64,000 nt of DNA from Solwaraspora sp. WMMD791 (GTDB lineage: Bacteria; Actinomycetota; Actinomycetes; Mycobacteriales; Micromonosporaceae), in assembly GCF_029581195.1 (NCBI RefSeq), contig NZ_CP120737.1, positions 5,433,001 to 5,497,000 on the forward strand. Direction: 5' to 3'. The notes under the pieces were generated by a model that saw only the letters and a list, made by a program, of their open reading frames with translations, did no database searches and had not been told where the DNA came from. Shown in pieces: positions 18,379 through 25,455 of the stretch. A program made the translations under genes and the position numbers. How positions within the stretch are numbered: position 1 is the stretch's first letter; the number at the start of each line of letters is the position of its first letter.

Positions 18379-19368
18379 TCAGATCTGGCCGGTCTTCAGA
18401 TGCAGTCGGCGGCTGCGCTGATCGGCCCGTTCGGCCAACGGTGGAAGCGCGTCGACGAGGAACCGTTGCCGCAGGTTGGGCAGGATCGTCCGCAGTGCCA
18501 GGACGGTGCCGGTGCGGTTGCCGCCGGCGTCGTGCAGCAGGACCACCGAGCCCGGTACGGCCTGGGCGGTGACGGTGGCGGTGATGCTGCCGGCCCCGGG
18601 CTGGTGGTAGTCGGCCGGGTCGATGGTCCAGTGCACCGAGGCCATCCCCAGCTCCTGGGCGACCTCGACGACGGTCGGGGTCCAGAAGCCGCCCGGCTGA
18701 CGGAAGTAGGAGACCGGGTGGCCGGGGGCCGCCGCCCGGATCGCCTCGGAGGTCCGGGTCAGGTCGGCCCGGATCGCGGCTGGCGGGTAACTGCCGAGGG
18801 CGAAGTCGTGACTCCACGAGTGGTTGCACAGGGTGTGGCCCTCGGTGGCGATCGCCGCGACCAGCTCCGGGTACGCCGCCGCGTTGCGACCGACCAGGCA
18901 GAAGGTGGCCTTGACGCCGTACTGGCGCAGCACGTCGAGGGTCTGTCGAGTGTGCACCGGGTGGGGGCCGTCGTCGAAGGTGAGGGCCACGGCGGCGCTG
19001 CCGCTGGTCAGCCGGGTGCCGTGCGGTCCACTGCGGTCGACGGCCAGCGGCGCGTACTCCGGCAGCGGCACCGCTGGTCCGGTGGTCGACGGGTCGGCGG
19101 TCACCGGCCCGGCGGTCGACGGGTCGGCGGTCGCTGGTCCGGTGGTCGACGGGTCGGCGGTCACCGGCCCGGCGGTCGACGGGCCGAGGTCCGGGTCGTG
19201 GCCGGAGGGGGTGACCACCGGTGCCGGGGCCGGCGTGGGGCTGGGGTCCGGGCCGGCCACCGGGCTCGGCGCGGCCCCGAACCCGATGACGTACGCGCTG
19301 GTCAGCGCCGCCGTCGCGGCCACCGCCGCCAGAGCCAGCCCACGGGAACCCACCAGCACCGCCACCAT
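18379..19368 (-). CDS. Secreted polysaccharide deacetylase (NodB domain, CE4)
   Basis: A 329-residue exported CE4 esterase. The first 25 residues are a signal or anchor helix (LALAAVAATAALTSAYVIG). A Pro/Thr/Ala linker with near-identical 10-residue repeats (VTADPSTTGP, ATADPSTAGP) covers about residues 60-97, and the NodB domain fills residues 120-310. Its motifs are present: TFDDGPHP (motif 1 with catalytic base and metal Asp), NHSWSHD (metal His pair), and YFRQPGGFW. It probably trims acetyl groups from peptidoglycan or a wall polymer. The RBS GGGAGG is 3-4 bases before the ATG at 19368. mshD follows after 51 bp and may be co-transcribed. Confidence 0.9.
   Translation of the reverse strand: MVAVLVGSRGLALAAVAATAALTSAYVIGFGAAPSPVAGPDPSPTPAPAPVVTPSGHDPDLGPSTAGPVTADPSTTGPATADPSTAGPVTADPSTTGPAVPLPEYAPLAVDRSGPHGTRLTSGSAAVALTFDDGPHPVHTRQTLDVLRQYGVKATFCLVGRNAAAYPELVAAIATEGHTLCNHSWSHDFALGSYPPAAIRADLTRTSEAIRAAAPGHPVSYFRQPGGFWTPTVVEVAQELGMASVHWTIDPADYHQPGAGSITATVTAQAVPGSVVLLHDAGGNRTGTVLALRTILPNLRQRFLVDALPPLAERADQRSRRLHLKTGQI
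19073..19182. repeat. 60-bp tandem DNA repeat coding the deacetylase linker
   Basis: A 60-bp unit, itself made of two similar 30-bp halves, occurs almost perfectly twice (19073-19132 and 19133-19182). It encodes the Pro/Ser/Thr linker between signal and catalytic domain. Copy number of such linkers is expected to vary between strains. Confidence 0.8.
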
Positions 19369-19471
19369 CGTCCTCCCGGATCCGCGCCGTCGGGGCGACG
19401 TTAGGTCGGTTCACCGGAGCACGAGAGGTGAATGGGTCAATAGCACCCTAAATGGGGTCCATTCCGATAAA

Positions 19472-19513
19472 AGCCGAGGCGCCATCCGGACGGAACCGGA
19501 TGGCGCCTCGGCT
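19472..19513 (-). terminator. Intrinsic terminator of glnR
   Basis: An 18-bp perfect inverted repeat (arms 19472-19489 and 19496-19513, loop of 6). On the minus strand it is followed by TTTTATC, the clearest U-tract terminator in the window. It lies 58 bp after the glnR stop. Confidence 0.88.
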
Positions 19514-19571
19514 GATGTCGCGGTGTTCGCCTGCGTGCCGGTCGCTACCTGTGCTGGCCGGCGGCGCGGCG

Positions 19572-20288
19572 TCAGACCGTCAGCGGAGCGGGCTCGTTGT
19601 CGGGCAGCGGCGAGCGGCTCGGCGGCACCACGAACTTGTAACCCACCTGGCGGACCGTGCCGATCATCGACTCGTACTCCGAGCCGAGCTTGGCGCGCAG
19701 CCTCCGCACGTGCACGTCGACGGTGCGCGTACCGCCGAAGTAGTCGTAACCCCAGACCTCGCGCAGCAGCTGGTCGCGGGTGAAGACCCGGCCCGGGTGC
19801 TGGGCGAGGAACTTCAACAGCTCGAACTCCTTGTACGTCAGGTCGAGCGGCCGGCCTTTGAGCTTGGCGGCGTAGGTGTCCGGATCGATGCTCAGCTCAC
19901 CGGCCCGAATCAGCCCGCCGGCACCGGAGGTGGCGTTGGTCAGCCGACCGACCGCCAACCGCAGCCGGGCCTCCACCTCGGCGGGGCCGGCGCTGGCCAG
20001 GATGACGTCGTCGACGCCCCAGTCGGCGTTGAGCGCGATCAGGCCGGCCTCGGTGACCACCGCGACCAGCGGGACGCCCAGACCGGTGGCATGCAGCATC
20101 CGGCAGGTCGCGCGGGCCTCGGACAGCTCTGACCGGGCGTCCACCAGGACCGCGTCGGGGCTGGGCCCGGACACCAGGGTACGTACGTCACGGGGTGCGG
20201 TCCGCACCGAATGGGGGAGCAGGTCGAGTGCGGGCAGTACGGCCGACGGCTCGCCTGCACGGGCCGTCACCAGCAGCAGGATTTCCAC
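19572..20288 (-). CDS. glnR: GlnR nitrogen response regulator (OmpR family)
   Basis: A 238-residue atypical response regulator. Residues 1-120 form a receiver-like domain ([33 protein letters not shown]) and residues 130-225 a winged helix. [39 protein letters not shown] and [13 protein letters not shown] match actinobacterial GlnR almost word for word. GlnR controls glutamine synthetase, ammonium transport and nitrate genes, and works without a dedicated kinase. ATG at 20288. A strong terminator follows it, and a 300-bp divergent region with an inverted repeat precedes it. Confidence 0.93.
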   Translation of the reverse strand: MEILLLVTARAGEPSAVLPALDLLPHSVRTAPRDVRTLVSGPSPDAVLVDARSELSEARATCRMLHATGLGVPLVAVVTEAGLIALNADWGVDDVILASAGPAEVEARLRLAVGRLTNATSGAGGLIRAGELSIDPDTYAAKLKGRPLDLTYKEFELLKFLAQHPGRVFTRDQLLREVWGYDYFGGTRTVDVHVRRLRAKLGSEYESMIGTVRQVGYKFVVPPSRSPLPDNEPAPLTV

Positions 20289-20588
20289 ACATCACCTCCG
20301 TCCTCGCGGCCTGTCCTGGCCGCGCGTGGTGACCGCGGGCTGACGACCGAACCGGCCGTCACCGCAGACAGTGGCGTCGAGACCCCGGCTTCGCTGACGG
20401 GTGGTTAAGCCAAGAGCTTAACCGATCAGGTGCCGGAAACACCCGGGCGGCCGGCCGTTCATCTGTGCGGTTGGCCATAACGGTTGAAGGTTGCACTACC
20501 GCGCTCCAGCTGTCGGGTGCCGCGTGACCGGCCCGACCAACGGTGCCGTCGCCAGCGGACGACCCGGCCGGTCTGGCACGATCGGGGC
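20289..20588. promoter_or_regulatory. Divergent promoter region of glnR and membrane protein, with inverted repeat
   Basis: A 300-bp gene-free stretch. It contains a perfect 7-bp inverted repeat GGTTAAG-N7-CTTAACC at 20403-20423, about 115 bp upstream of glnR, an AT-rich island in GC-rich surroundings that could be an operator. I see no convincing GlnR box and no other element. Confidence 0.45.
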
Positions 20589-21860
20589 GTGTATCCCTCC
20601 ACGCCATCCGAGACCGGCCGCGACCCGTGGCCCGACGGCGGCCGGCCGGGACCGGCCGGCCGGCCATCCGGCCCGACGCCCGGCGGGCGTGCCCCGGCGC
20701 CGGGTCCGATGCCGGGTCCGATGCCGGGCCGCGCCCCCGGCCCGACACCGGGGCGGGCTCCCGGGCCTGGTCCCGGTCCCGGCCCCGGCGGGTCACCGGG
20801 CCGGGCGGCGGTCCCCGGCCCGCCTCCGGGCCCACCGCCGGGACCCGGTCGGGCCCCGGCACCCGGTACGGCGGCAGCGGCGGTGGCCGCCGTACGTCCG
20901 CCAGCCGCAGCCGGGCCGGGCCGGGCGACGCCGCCGCGTCCGGACGCCGCTGCCCCGCCGCGCCGGGATTCCGCCGGCCCGGCCGACGAGGACGCCACGG
21001 ACGACGACGGACCGTCGCGGGCGGCTCCCGTGCCGGTCAGCCGGACCCTGTCGCTGACCGTCGCCGGGTTCTCGGTGCTGCTCGCGTTGGGGCTGATCTT
21101 CGGGGCGCAGACCGCCGGCCCCGGCCTCGCCCGGCTGCCGTTCGCCGTGGTCGTCTTCGGCGTACAGCTGCTCTTCGTCATCTCCTGGACCCTGGCGATC
21201 CGGCCACCGGCGATGTGGGTGGTCGGTGGTGTCGGCCTGGCCGCCGCGGCCGGCGCCACCCTCGGCGCGCTGCTGCCCACGGTCGCCACCCTGGCCCCGG
21301 TCGGGTACGCCGCCGCCGGCGGGTTCGTCGCCGCGGTGCTCGCCCAGCTGGTCCGACCCGCCGACCGCACCCGGGTCACCGAGTCGCTCGGTGCGAACCT
21401 GCAGATCGTCGTCGGCGCGGTCGCCTTCGCCACCCTCATCGTGCTCAGCCGGCTGCAACTCGGCGGCACCCAGACGATCGTGGTGGCGCTCGCCGGCACC
21501 GGCAGCGCCCTGATGCTCGCCCGGCTCACCGACGCGGTGCTGTCCCGGCCCCGGCTCGCCCCACAGGTGCCCCGGGGCGCGGTCGGAGTCGTGTTCGGCG
21601 CGATGGGCGGCACGCTCACCAGTGCCGTGCTCGGCATCTACGTTGTCGGCTACACCCCGATGACGGCCGCCGTGGTCGGCCTCGTCGCGGCCAGTGCGGC
21701 CGTGCTGGTCGACCTGGCCACCGGGTACGCCGAGGCCAGTCGGCAGATGGCCGGTGATCCGCCGACGATGTGGGTGGCCCGGCACATGCAGGGTCCGCTC
21801 GGTGGGTTCGCGCTCGCCGCTCCGCTGTCGTACGCCCTCGGTGTCCTGATCTTCAACTGA
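20589..21860 (+). CDS. Proline-rich multi-pass membrane protein of unknown function
   Basis: A 423-residue protein in two parts. Residues 1-150 are a disordered Pro/Gly/Ala/Arg tail with tandem PGPMPGPMPGRAPGPTPG-type repeats. Residues 165-420 contain about seven to eight hydrophobic helices (LSLTVAGFSVLLALGLIF, FAVVVFGVQLLFVISWTLAI, MWVVGGVGLAAAAGATLG). GTG at 20589 is chosen because the upstream frame is intergenic. Positional equivalents of this membrane protein occur beside glnR in other actinomycetes, as far as I recall, but no function is known. Repetitive tail DNA is prone to length change. Confidence 0.75.
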   Translation: MYPSTPSETGRDPWPDGGRPGPAGRPSGPTPGGRAPAPGPMPGPMPGRAPGPTPGRAPGPGPGPGPGGSPGRAAVPGPPPGPPPGPGRAPAPGTAAAAVAAVRPPAAAGPGRATPPRPDAAAPPRRDSAGPADEDATDDDGPSRAAPVPVSRTLSLTVAGFSVLLALGLIFGAQTAGPGLARLPFAVVVFGVQLLFVISWTLAIRPPAMWVVGGVGLAAAAGATLGALLPTVATLAPVGYAAAGGFVAAVLAQLVRPADRTRVTESLGANLQIVVGAVAFATLIVLSRLQLGGTQTIVVALAGTGSALMLARLTDAVLSRPRLAPQVPRGAVGVVFGAMGGTLTSAVLGIYVVGYTPMTAAVVGLVAASAAVLVDLATGYAEASRQMAGDPPTMWVARHMQGPLGGFALAAPLSYALGVLIFN

Positions 21861-21943
21861 CGGTCCGGGTCGTCGACCGCGTGAGGGGCACTCAGGTTGG
21901 GTAGATACGGTACGGCGCGACGGACCCCAGCCGAGGAGGGACA

Positions 21944-22744
21944 GTGTCGACGTATCCGGCATTTCCGGAGCCAGCTTCTCGGGGCCGGCCCCGCCGACGT
22001 ACCGGGCGTCGCCTGCTCGTCGTCGCCGCCGTCCTGCTGGTGATCCTGGGCATCGCCCTGGTCGTCGCCGACCGGGTGGCGGTCGCGTACGCCGAACGCG
22101 CGGTCACCGACCAGATCCGTCAGCAGATCGCCGCGCAGAACATCGTGTCCTCCGAGCCTGACGTCTCGATCGGCGGCTTCCCGTTCCTGACCCAGGTGCT
22201 CGCCGGCGACTACCGGTCGATCTCGATCGTGCTGCGTGACGTCTCCGCCCCGGTCAACGGAAACAGCGTGCGGCTGCCGACCCTGGACGTCGACGCGCGC
22301 GGCGTACAGGCGTCACTGGACACCCTGCGGACCGGCCAGGGCGAGGTCGTCGCGGAGACCGTGCAGGGCGAGGCCACCGTCGCGTACGGCAGCGTGGTCC
22401 AGCTGATCGATCAGCCCGGCGTCGAACTGTCCGAACGCGACGGACGGCTCGCCGTCACCGCGCCGGTGGAGATCCTCGGCCAGCAGGTGGTGCTGACCGG
22501 CACGGCCGACCTGGAGGTCGCCGACGGCCAGGTCCTGCTGCGCTTCGCCAACCTCGACGCCGAGGGCCTGCCGAGCGACGACGCCGCCCGTGGCTTCGTC
22601 GACGCCTACGCGCAGCAGCTCTCGATCGCCGTACCGTTGCCGGAGCTGCCGTTCCAGCTCGACCTGCAGCAGGTGCACGTGACCCCGGCCGGTCTGGTGG
22701 TCACCGCGACGGCCCAGGACGTGCCGCTGAGCGCCCTCGGCTGA
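21944..22744 (+). CDS. DUF2993 family protein, LmeA-like
   Basis: A 266-residue exported protein. A basic N-terminus (RRRTGRRLLVVAAVLLVILG) leads into one membrane segment at about residues 24-44, followed by a DUF2993 domain to the end (VSIGGFPFLTQVLAGDYRSI, RLPTLDVDARGVQASL). The mycobacterial member LmeA is a periplasmic lipid-binding protein needed for lipomannan elongation and lies in the same glnR-mshD-cysA neighbourhood, which supports orthology. Whether this organism makes lipomannan is not shown here. GTG at 21944 after GAGGAGGGACA. Confidence 0.82.
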   Translation: MSTYPAFPEPASRGRPRRRTGRRLLVVAAVLLVILGIALVVADRVAVAYAERAVTDQIRQQIAAQNIVSSEPDVSIGGFPFLTQVLAGDYRSISIVLRDVSAPVNGNSVRLPTLDVDARGVQASLDTLRTGQGEVVAETVQGEATVAYGSVVQLIDQPGVELSERDGRLAVTAPVEILGQQVVLTGTADLEVADGQVLLRFANLDAEGLPSDDAARGFVDAYAQQLSIAVPLPELPFQLDLQQVHVTPAGLVVTATAQDVPLSALG

Positions 22745-22851
22745 GGCCGACGACCGGATCCGGTCGCCTGGTCACCCGGTGACGTGGCGGCCGTCTCAGT
22801 GCGTGGTCGGATCGGTGACCGGCCGGAAACAGGCTGGTAAGCTTCGGCCCC

Positions 22852-22929
22852 ATGGGGAAGTTCCTCACCAAGCGGCGCGCGGTCGACCTGTGCCGTGTGG
22901 CCACCTGCCTGTGTCGCCCGGTCCTCTGA
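22852..22929 (+). CDS. Cys-rich leader peptide, probable cysteine attenuator of cysA
   Basis: A 25-residue open frame beginning MGKFLTKRRAVDLCR and ending with ATCLCRPVL. The pattern basic stretch-VDLCRVATCLCR matches a leader-peptide family found before sulfur-assimilation genes in actinomycetes. Related Cys-rich short ORFs in mycobacteria act as cysteine-responsive attenuators: when cysteinyl-tRNA is scarce, ribosomes pause at the Cys codons and downstream structure changes. Here three UGC/UGU codons fall within eight codons. A -10-like TAAGCT ends 9 bases before the ATG, so the mRNA may be leaderless. cysA begins 225 bp downstream. Confidence 0.8.
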   Translation: MGKFLTKRRAVDLCRVATCLCRPVL

Positions 22930-23153
22930 CGGCGGGCTGACCCGGCGGGCTGTCCACCGACCTCTCGAATGGTCGGGTGGCAGTGCCCGAAGAATCCTCC
23001 ACCAACGCCCGGCAGCGGCGCCGTCGCACGTCCGTGATCCGTCCTCCAGGGTTCACGCACAGGTGCGACACCTGCGGCGTGGACTCACCACCGACCCGCG
23101 TTCCCCGTCCGGCCACCGGCGCCGTCGGGGAGAACCAACCAGGGAGTGATCTG
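22930..23153 (+). promoter_or_regulatory. Leader region between the Cys peptide and cysA, possible attenuator
   Basis: A 224-bp leader without a credible gene. Just after the peptide it can fold CCACCGACC with GGTCGGGTGG (about 22958-22983), and a small AGGT-GCGAC-ACCT hairpin lies further on. These could be the alternating structures of an attenuator, but the pairing was drawn by eye. Confidence 0.4.
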
Positions 23154-24002
23154 ATGAGTCGCGACACCGCACTCGTTTCGGCCGACTGGGCCGAGAAGAA
23201 CCTCGACGCCCCGGGCGTCGTCTTCGTCGAGGTCGACGAGGACACCAGCGCCTACGACGGCGGCCACATCGCCGGCGCGATCAAGATCGACTGGAAGACC
23301 GACCTGCAGGACCCGGTGCGCCGCGACTTCATCAACAAGTCGCAGTTCGAGGCGCTGCTCTCCGAGCGCGGTATCAGCAACGACGACGTCGTGGTGCTCT
23401 ACGGCGGCAACAACAACTGGTTCGCCGCGTACGCGTACTGGTACTTCAAGCTGTACGGCCACGGCGACGTCAAGCTGCTCGACGGCGGTCGCAAGAAGTG
23501 GGAGCTCGACGCCCGCCCGCTGACCACCGAGGTCGTCACCCGCCCGGCCACCCAGTACGTCGCCCAGGAGCCGGACCTGTCCATCCGGGCGTTCCGCGAC
23601 GAGGTCGTCGCCGCGATCGGCACCCAGAACCTGGTCGACGTCCGCTCGCCCGACGAGTACGCCGGCCGGCTGCTCGCCCCCGCCCACCTGCCGCAGGAGC
23701 AGGCGCAGCGGGCCGGGCACATCCCGACCGCGGTCAGCGTGCCGTGGTCCAAGGCGGCCAACGAGGACGGCACCTTCAAGTCCGACGACGAGCTGCGCGC
23801 GCTCTACGCCGACGCCGGCCTGGACGACGGCAAGGACACCATCGCGTACTGCCGCATCGGCGAGCGGTCCTCGCACACCTGGTTCGTGCTCAAGGAGCTG
23901 CTCGGGCACGCCAACGTCAAGAACTACGACGGCTCCTGGACCGAGTACGGCTCGTTGATCGGCGTGCCGGTGGTGCTCGGCGACGAACCCGGAAAGGCGT
24001 GA
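23154..24002 (+). CDS. cysA: Thiosulfate sulfurtransferase (rhodanese) CysA
   Basis: A 282-residue two-domain rhodanese. The N-terminal inactive domain runs from about residue 5 to 125 (WAEKNLDAPGVVFVEVDED, YGGNNNWFAAYAYWYFKLYG). The C-terminal domain has LVDVRSPDEYAG and the active loop YCRIGERSSHTWFVL, whose Cys carries the persulfide. It moves sulfane sulfur from thiosulfate to thiols or cyanide. ATG at 23154 after AGGGAGTG. sseC follows after 2 bp. The Cys leader peptide upstream implies control by cysteine supply. Confidence 0.94.
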   Translation: MSRDTALVSADWAEKNLDAPGVVFVEVDEDTSAYDGGHIAGAIKIDWKTDLQDPVRRDFINKSQFEALLSERGISNDDVVVLYGGNNNWFAAYAYWYFKLYGHGDVKLLDGGRKKWELDARPLTTEVVTRPATQYVAQEPDLSIRAFRDEVVAAIGTQNLVDVRSPDEYAGRLLAPAHLPQEQAQRAGHIPTAVSVPWSKAANEDGTFKSDDELRALYADAGLDDGKDTIAYCRIGERSSHTWFVLKELLGHANVKNYDGSWTEYGSLIGVPVVLGDEPGKA

Positions 24003-24004
24003 CC

Positions 24005-24346
24005 ATGACAGCTGCGACAACGCCGAGCGCCGCGACCGCGTCGGGCTGCGCTGCGCCGGACCAGTCCGCGCCGCTGCCCGCCAGCGTCGACCTGGCCAAG
24101 GAGACCGTGATCACCGGTACCGTACGGACCGCTGACGGCGAGGTCGTCGCCGGCGCGTACGTGCGGCTGCTGGACGCCACCGGCGAGTTCACCGCAGAGG
24201 TGGTGACCTCACCGGCCGGCCAGTTCCGGTTCTTCGCCGCCCCGGGCAGCTGGACGCTGCGGGCCCTGTCCCGGCACGGCAACGGCGACACGCCGGTGAC
24301 CGCCGCCCAGGGCGTCAACGAGGTAGGGGTGACCGTCGGCGGCTGA
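24005..24346 (+). CDS. sseC: DUF1416 family protein SseC
   Basis: A 113-residue protein with a single beta-sandwich-like DUF1416 domain (VITGTVRTADGEVVAGAYVR, GQFRFFAAPGSWTLRALSR). It is the constant partner of cysA in actinobacteria and is called SseC in mycobacteria; its exact part in sulfur metabolism is unknown. It has one Cys near the N-terminus (TASGCAAPDQ). ATG at 24005, two bases after the cysA stop, so the two are co-translated. The operon ends at the hairpin at 24374. Confidence 0.88.
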   Translation: MTAATTPSAATASGCAAPDQSAPLPASVDLAKETVITGTVRTADGEVVAGAYVRLLDATGEFTAEVVTSPAGQFRFFAAPGSWTLRALSRHGNGDTPVTAAQGVNEVGVTVGG

Positions 24347-24373
24347 GGCCCCGACACCCCTGCGACAAGCTGC

Positions 24374-24402
24374 GGCCCTCGGAACGTCACGTTCCGAGGG
24401 CC
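24374..24402. terminator. Terminator hairpin after sseC
   Basis: A perfect palindrome: GGCCCTCGGAACGT (24374-24387), one central C, and its complement to 24402. It lies 28 bp after the sseC stop. No U-tract follows. Confidence 0.72.
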
Positions 24403-24874
24403 AGCTCATGATCAGGGTCACCAGCTGGGGACCGGAGTCCTGGCCCGCCCAGCGGGAGCCACCCGTCTCGTCACTGCACGTGACGCCGCCCCACCGGGAC
24501 ATGCGCCCGGACGATATTCCTCAGAGGTATAAATATTCCTCACAGGAATACCGATCTACCGCAGTACGGGTCTGCTACGACCGGCAGCCATCAGGGCTGT
24601 CGCGTCGCCGACAACGGCGCACCCCCGTGTCGCGCTGTCGACAACAGAAACGGCTGACCGGTGGCGTCACCCCGGTCGCTCGCCGCTCGGCATCACCGAC
24701 AAGCCCGCCCCTCATCGGCGCTCCGGGGAGCCATGACGAACTGACTTGATGACGTCACTACCTGGATTGTTTCCGGGTCGATCCCACACAATTCTCCTGC
24801 CGGGGCGAGCGGACGAAGAATCGGCATTCGACATTCCGGCACCCGTGAAAACCGTTCATCCCATGGGGGGAATC
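24403..24874. other. Gene-free region before the lamin-tail protein
   Basis: About 470 bp with no supported gene. It holds copy 1 of the ATTCCT palindromic element (24511-24555). The last 150 bp are less GC-rich and contain TTGATGACGTCACT, possibly the promoter of the secreted protein at 24875. Nothing else stands out. Confidence 0.5.
24511..24555. repeat. ATTCCT palindromic element, copy 1 (degenerate left arm)
   Basis: Contains ATATTCCTCAGAGGTATAAA then ATATTCCTCACAGGAATACC. The right half is nearly identical to copies at 44980 and 61151; the left half has lost several paired bases. AT-rich against the GC-rich background. It lies between same-strand genes, more than 100 bp beyond the sseC terminator, so a plain terminator role is unlikely for this copy. 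Confidence 0.75.
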
Positions 24875-25351
24875 ATGCGCAGAACTGTCGGCATCCTGAC
24901 GGCGGTGGCGATCGGAGTCGTCGCCTCACTGACCACTGCGGCACCGGCGACGGCCCGTACCGAGACGCCCGACCTGCGGGTCCACAGCGTCCAGTACCAC
25001 CCGAACGGGCTGGACGACGGCAGCGGGACGCTGCTCAACCGGGAATGGTTGCAGCTGATCAACCGGAGCAAGCAGGCCATCAATCTGCGTGGCTACACGG
25101 TGCACAACAACAACGGCCGGACCTACCGATTCGGCGATGTCGTCATTCCGGCAAACGGTGGCCGGGTGTGGCTGCGGTCGGGCACCGGCGACGACACCGC
25201 CCGGACCGTCTACTGGAACAATGGCGACTTCGTGTGGAACGTCAACGGAGACAAGGCGTTCCTGCGGAACCGGAAAGGCCAGTCCCTGCACACCTGCTCC
25301 TGGAACTACGTGAAGGGCCGGGACTGGGTGCGGTGCCCGGTCAACCCGTGA
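24875..25351 (+). CDS. Secreted lamin tail domain (LTD) protein
   Basis: A 158-residue exported protein. A signal peptide (MRRTVGILTAVAIGVVASL, cleavage near APATA-RTE) precedes a lamin-tail domain: DLRVHSVQYHPNGLDDG, EWLQLINRSKQAINLRGYTV, and YRFGDVVIPANGGRVWL. Bacterial LTD proteins are often cell-surface or nuclease-associated and may bind wall or DNA; here the domain stands alone. Two Cys near the C-terminus (HTCSW, RCPVN) could form a disulfide. The ATG at 24875 has GGGGGG upstream; an ATG 12 bp earlier is an alternative. It converges on the large protease with a shared hairpin. Confidence 0.85.
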   Translation: MRRTVGILTAVAIGVVASLTTAAPATARTETPDLRVHSVQYHPNGLDDGSGTLLNREWLQLINRSKQAINLRGYTVHNNNGRTYRFGDVVIPANGGRVWLRSGTGDDTARTVYWNNGDFVWNVNGDKAFLRNRKGQSLHTCSWNYVKGRDWVRCPVNP

Positions 25352-25373
25352 TCGCCGAGGGTTGACCGCCGGC

Positions 25374-25408
25374 GGGTGCCGGGCCAGAGCTGGGCTGGCC
25401 CGGCACCC
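25374..25408. terminator. Bidirectional terminator between LTD protein and protease
   Basis: A perfect 14-bp stem (GGGTGCCGGGCCAG at 25374 with its complement ending at 25408) and a 7-base loop AGCTGGG. It lies between convergent stops at 25351 and 25456. Confidence 0.75.
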
Positions 25409-25455
25409 GTTCGTGCCGTCACGCCGTGGCGGTCGGAGCCGTCACGTGGTGCGGG

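Noticed and set aside
20700-20830. Pro/Gly repeats at about 20.7 kb as a collagen-like or structural gene of its own
   Set aside because: They are in frame with the downstream membrane protein and form its disordered tail.
24511-24555. ATTCCT element as a simple rho-independent terminator
   Set aside because: Copy 1 is over 160 bp past the previous gene, which already has its own terminator, and its left arm is degraded.
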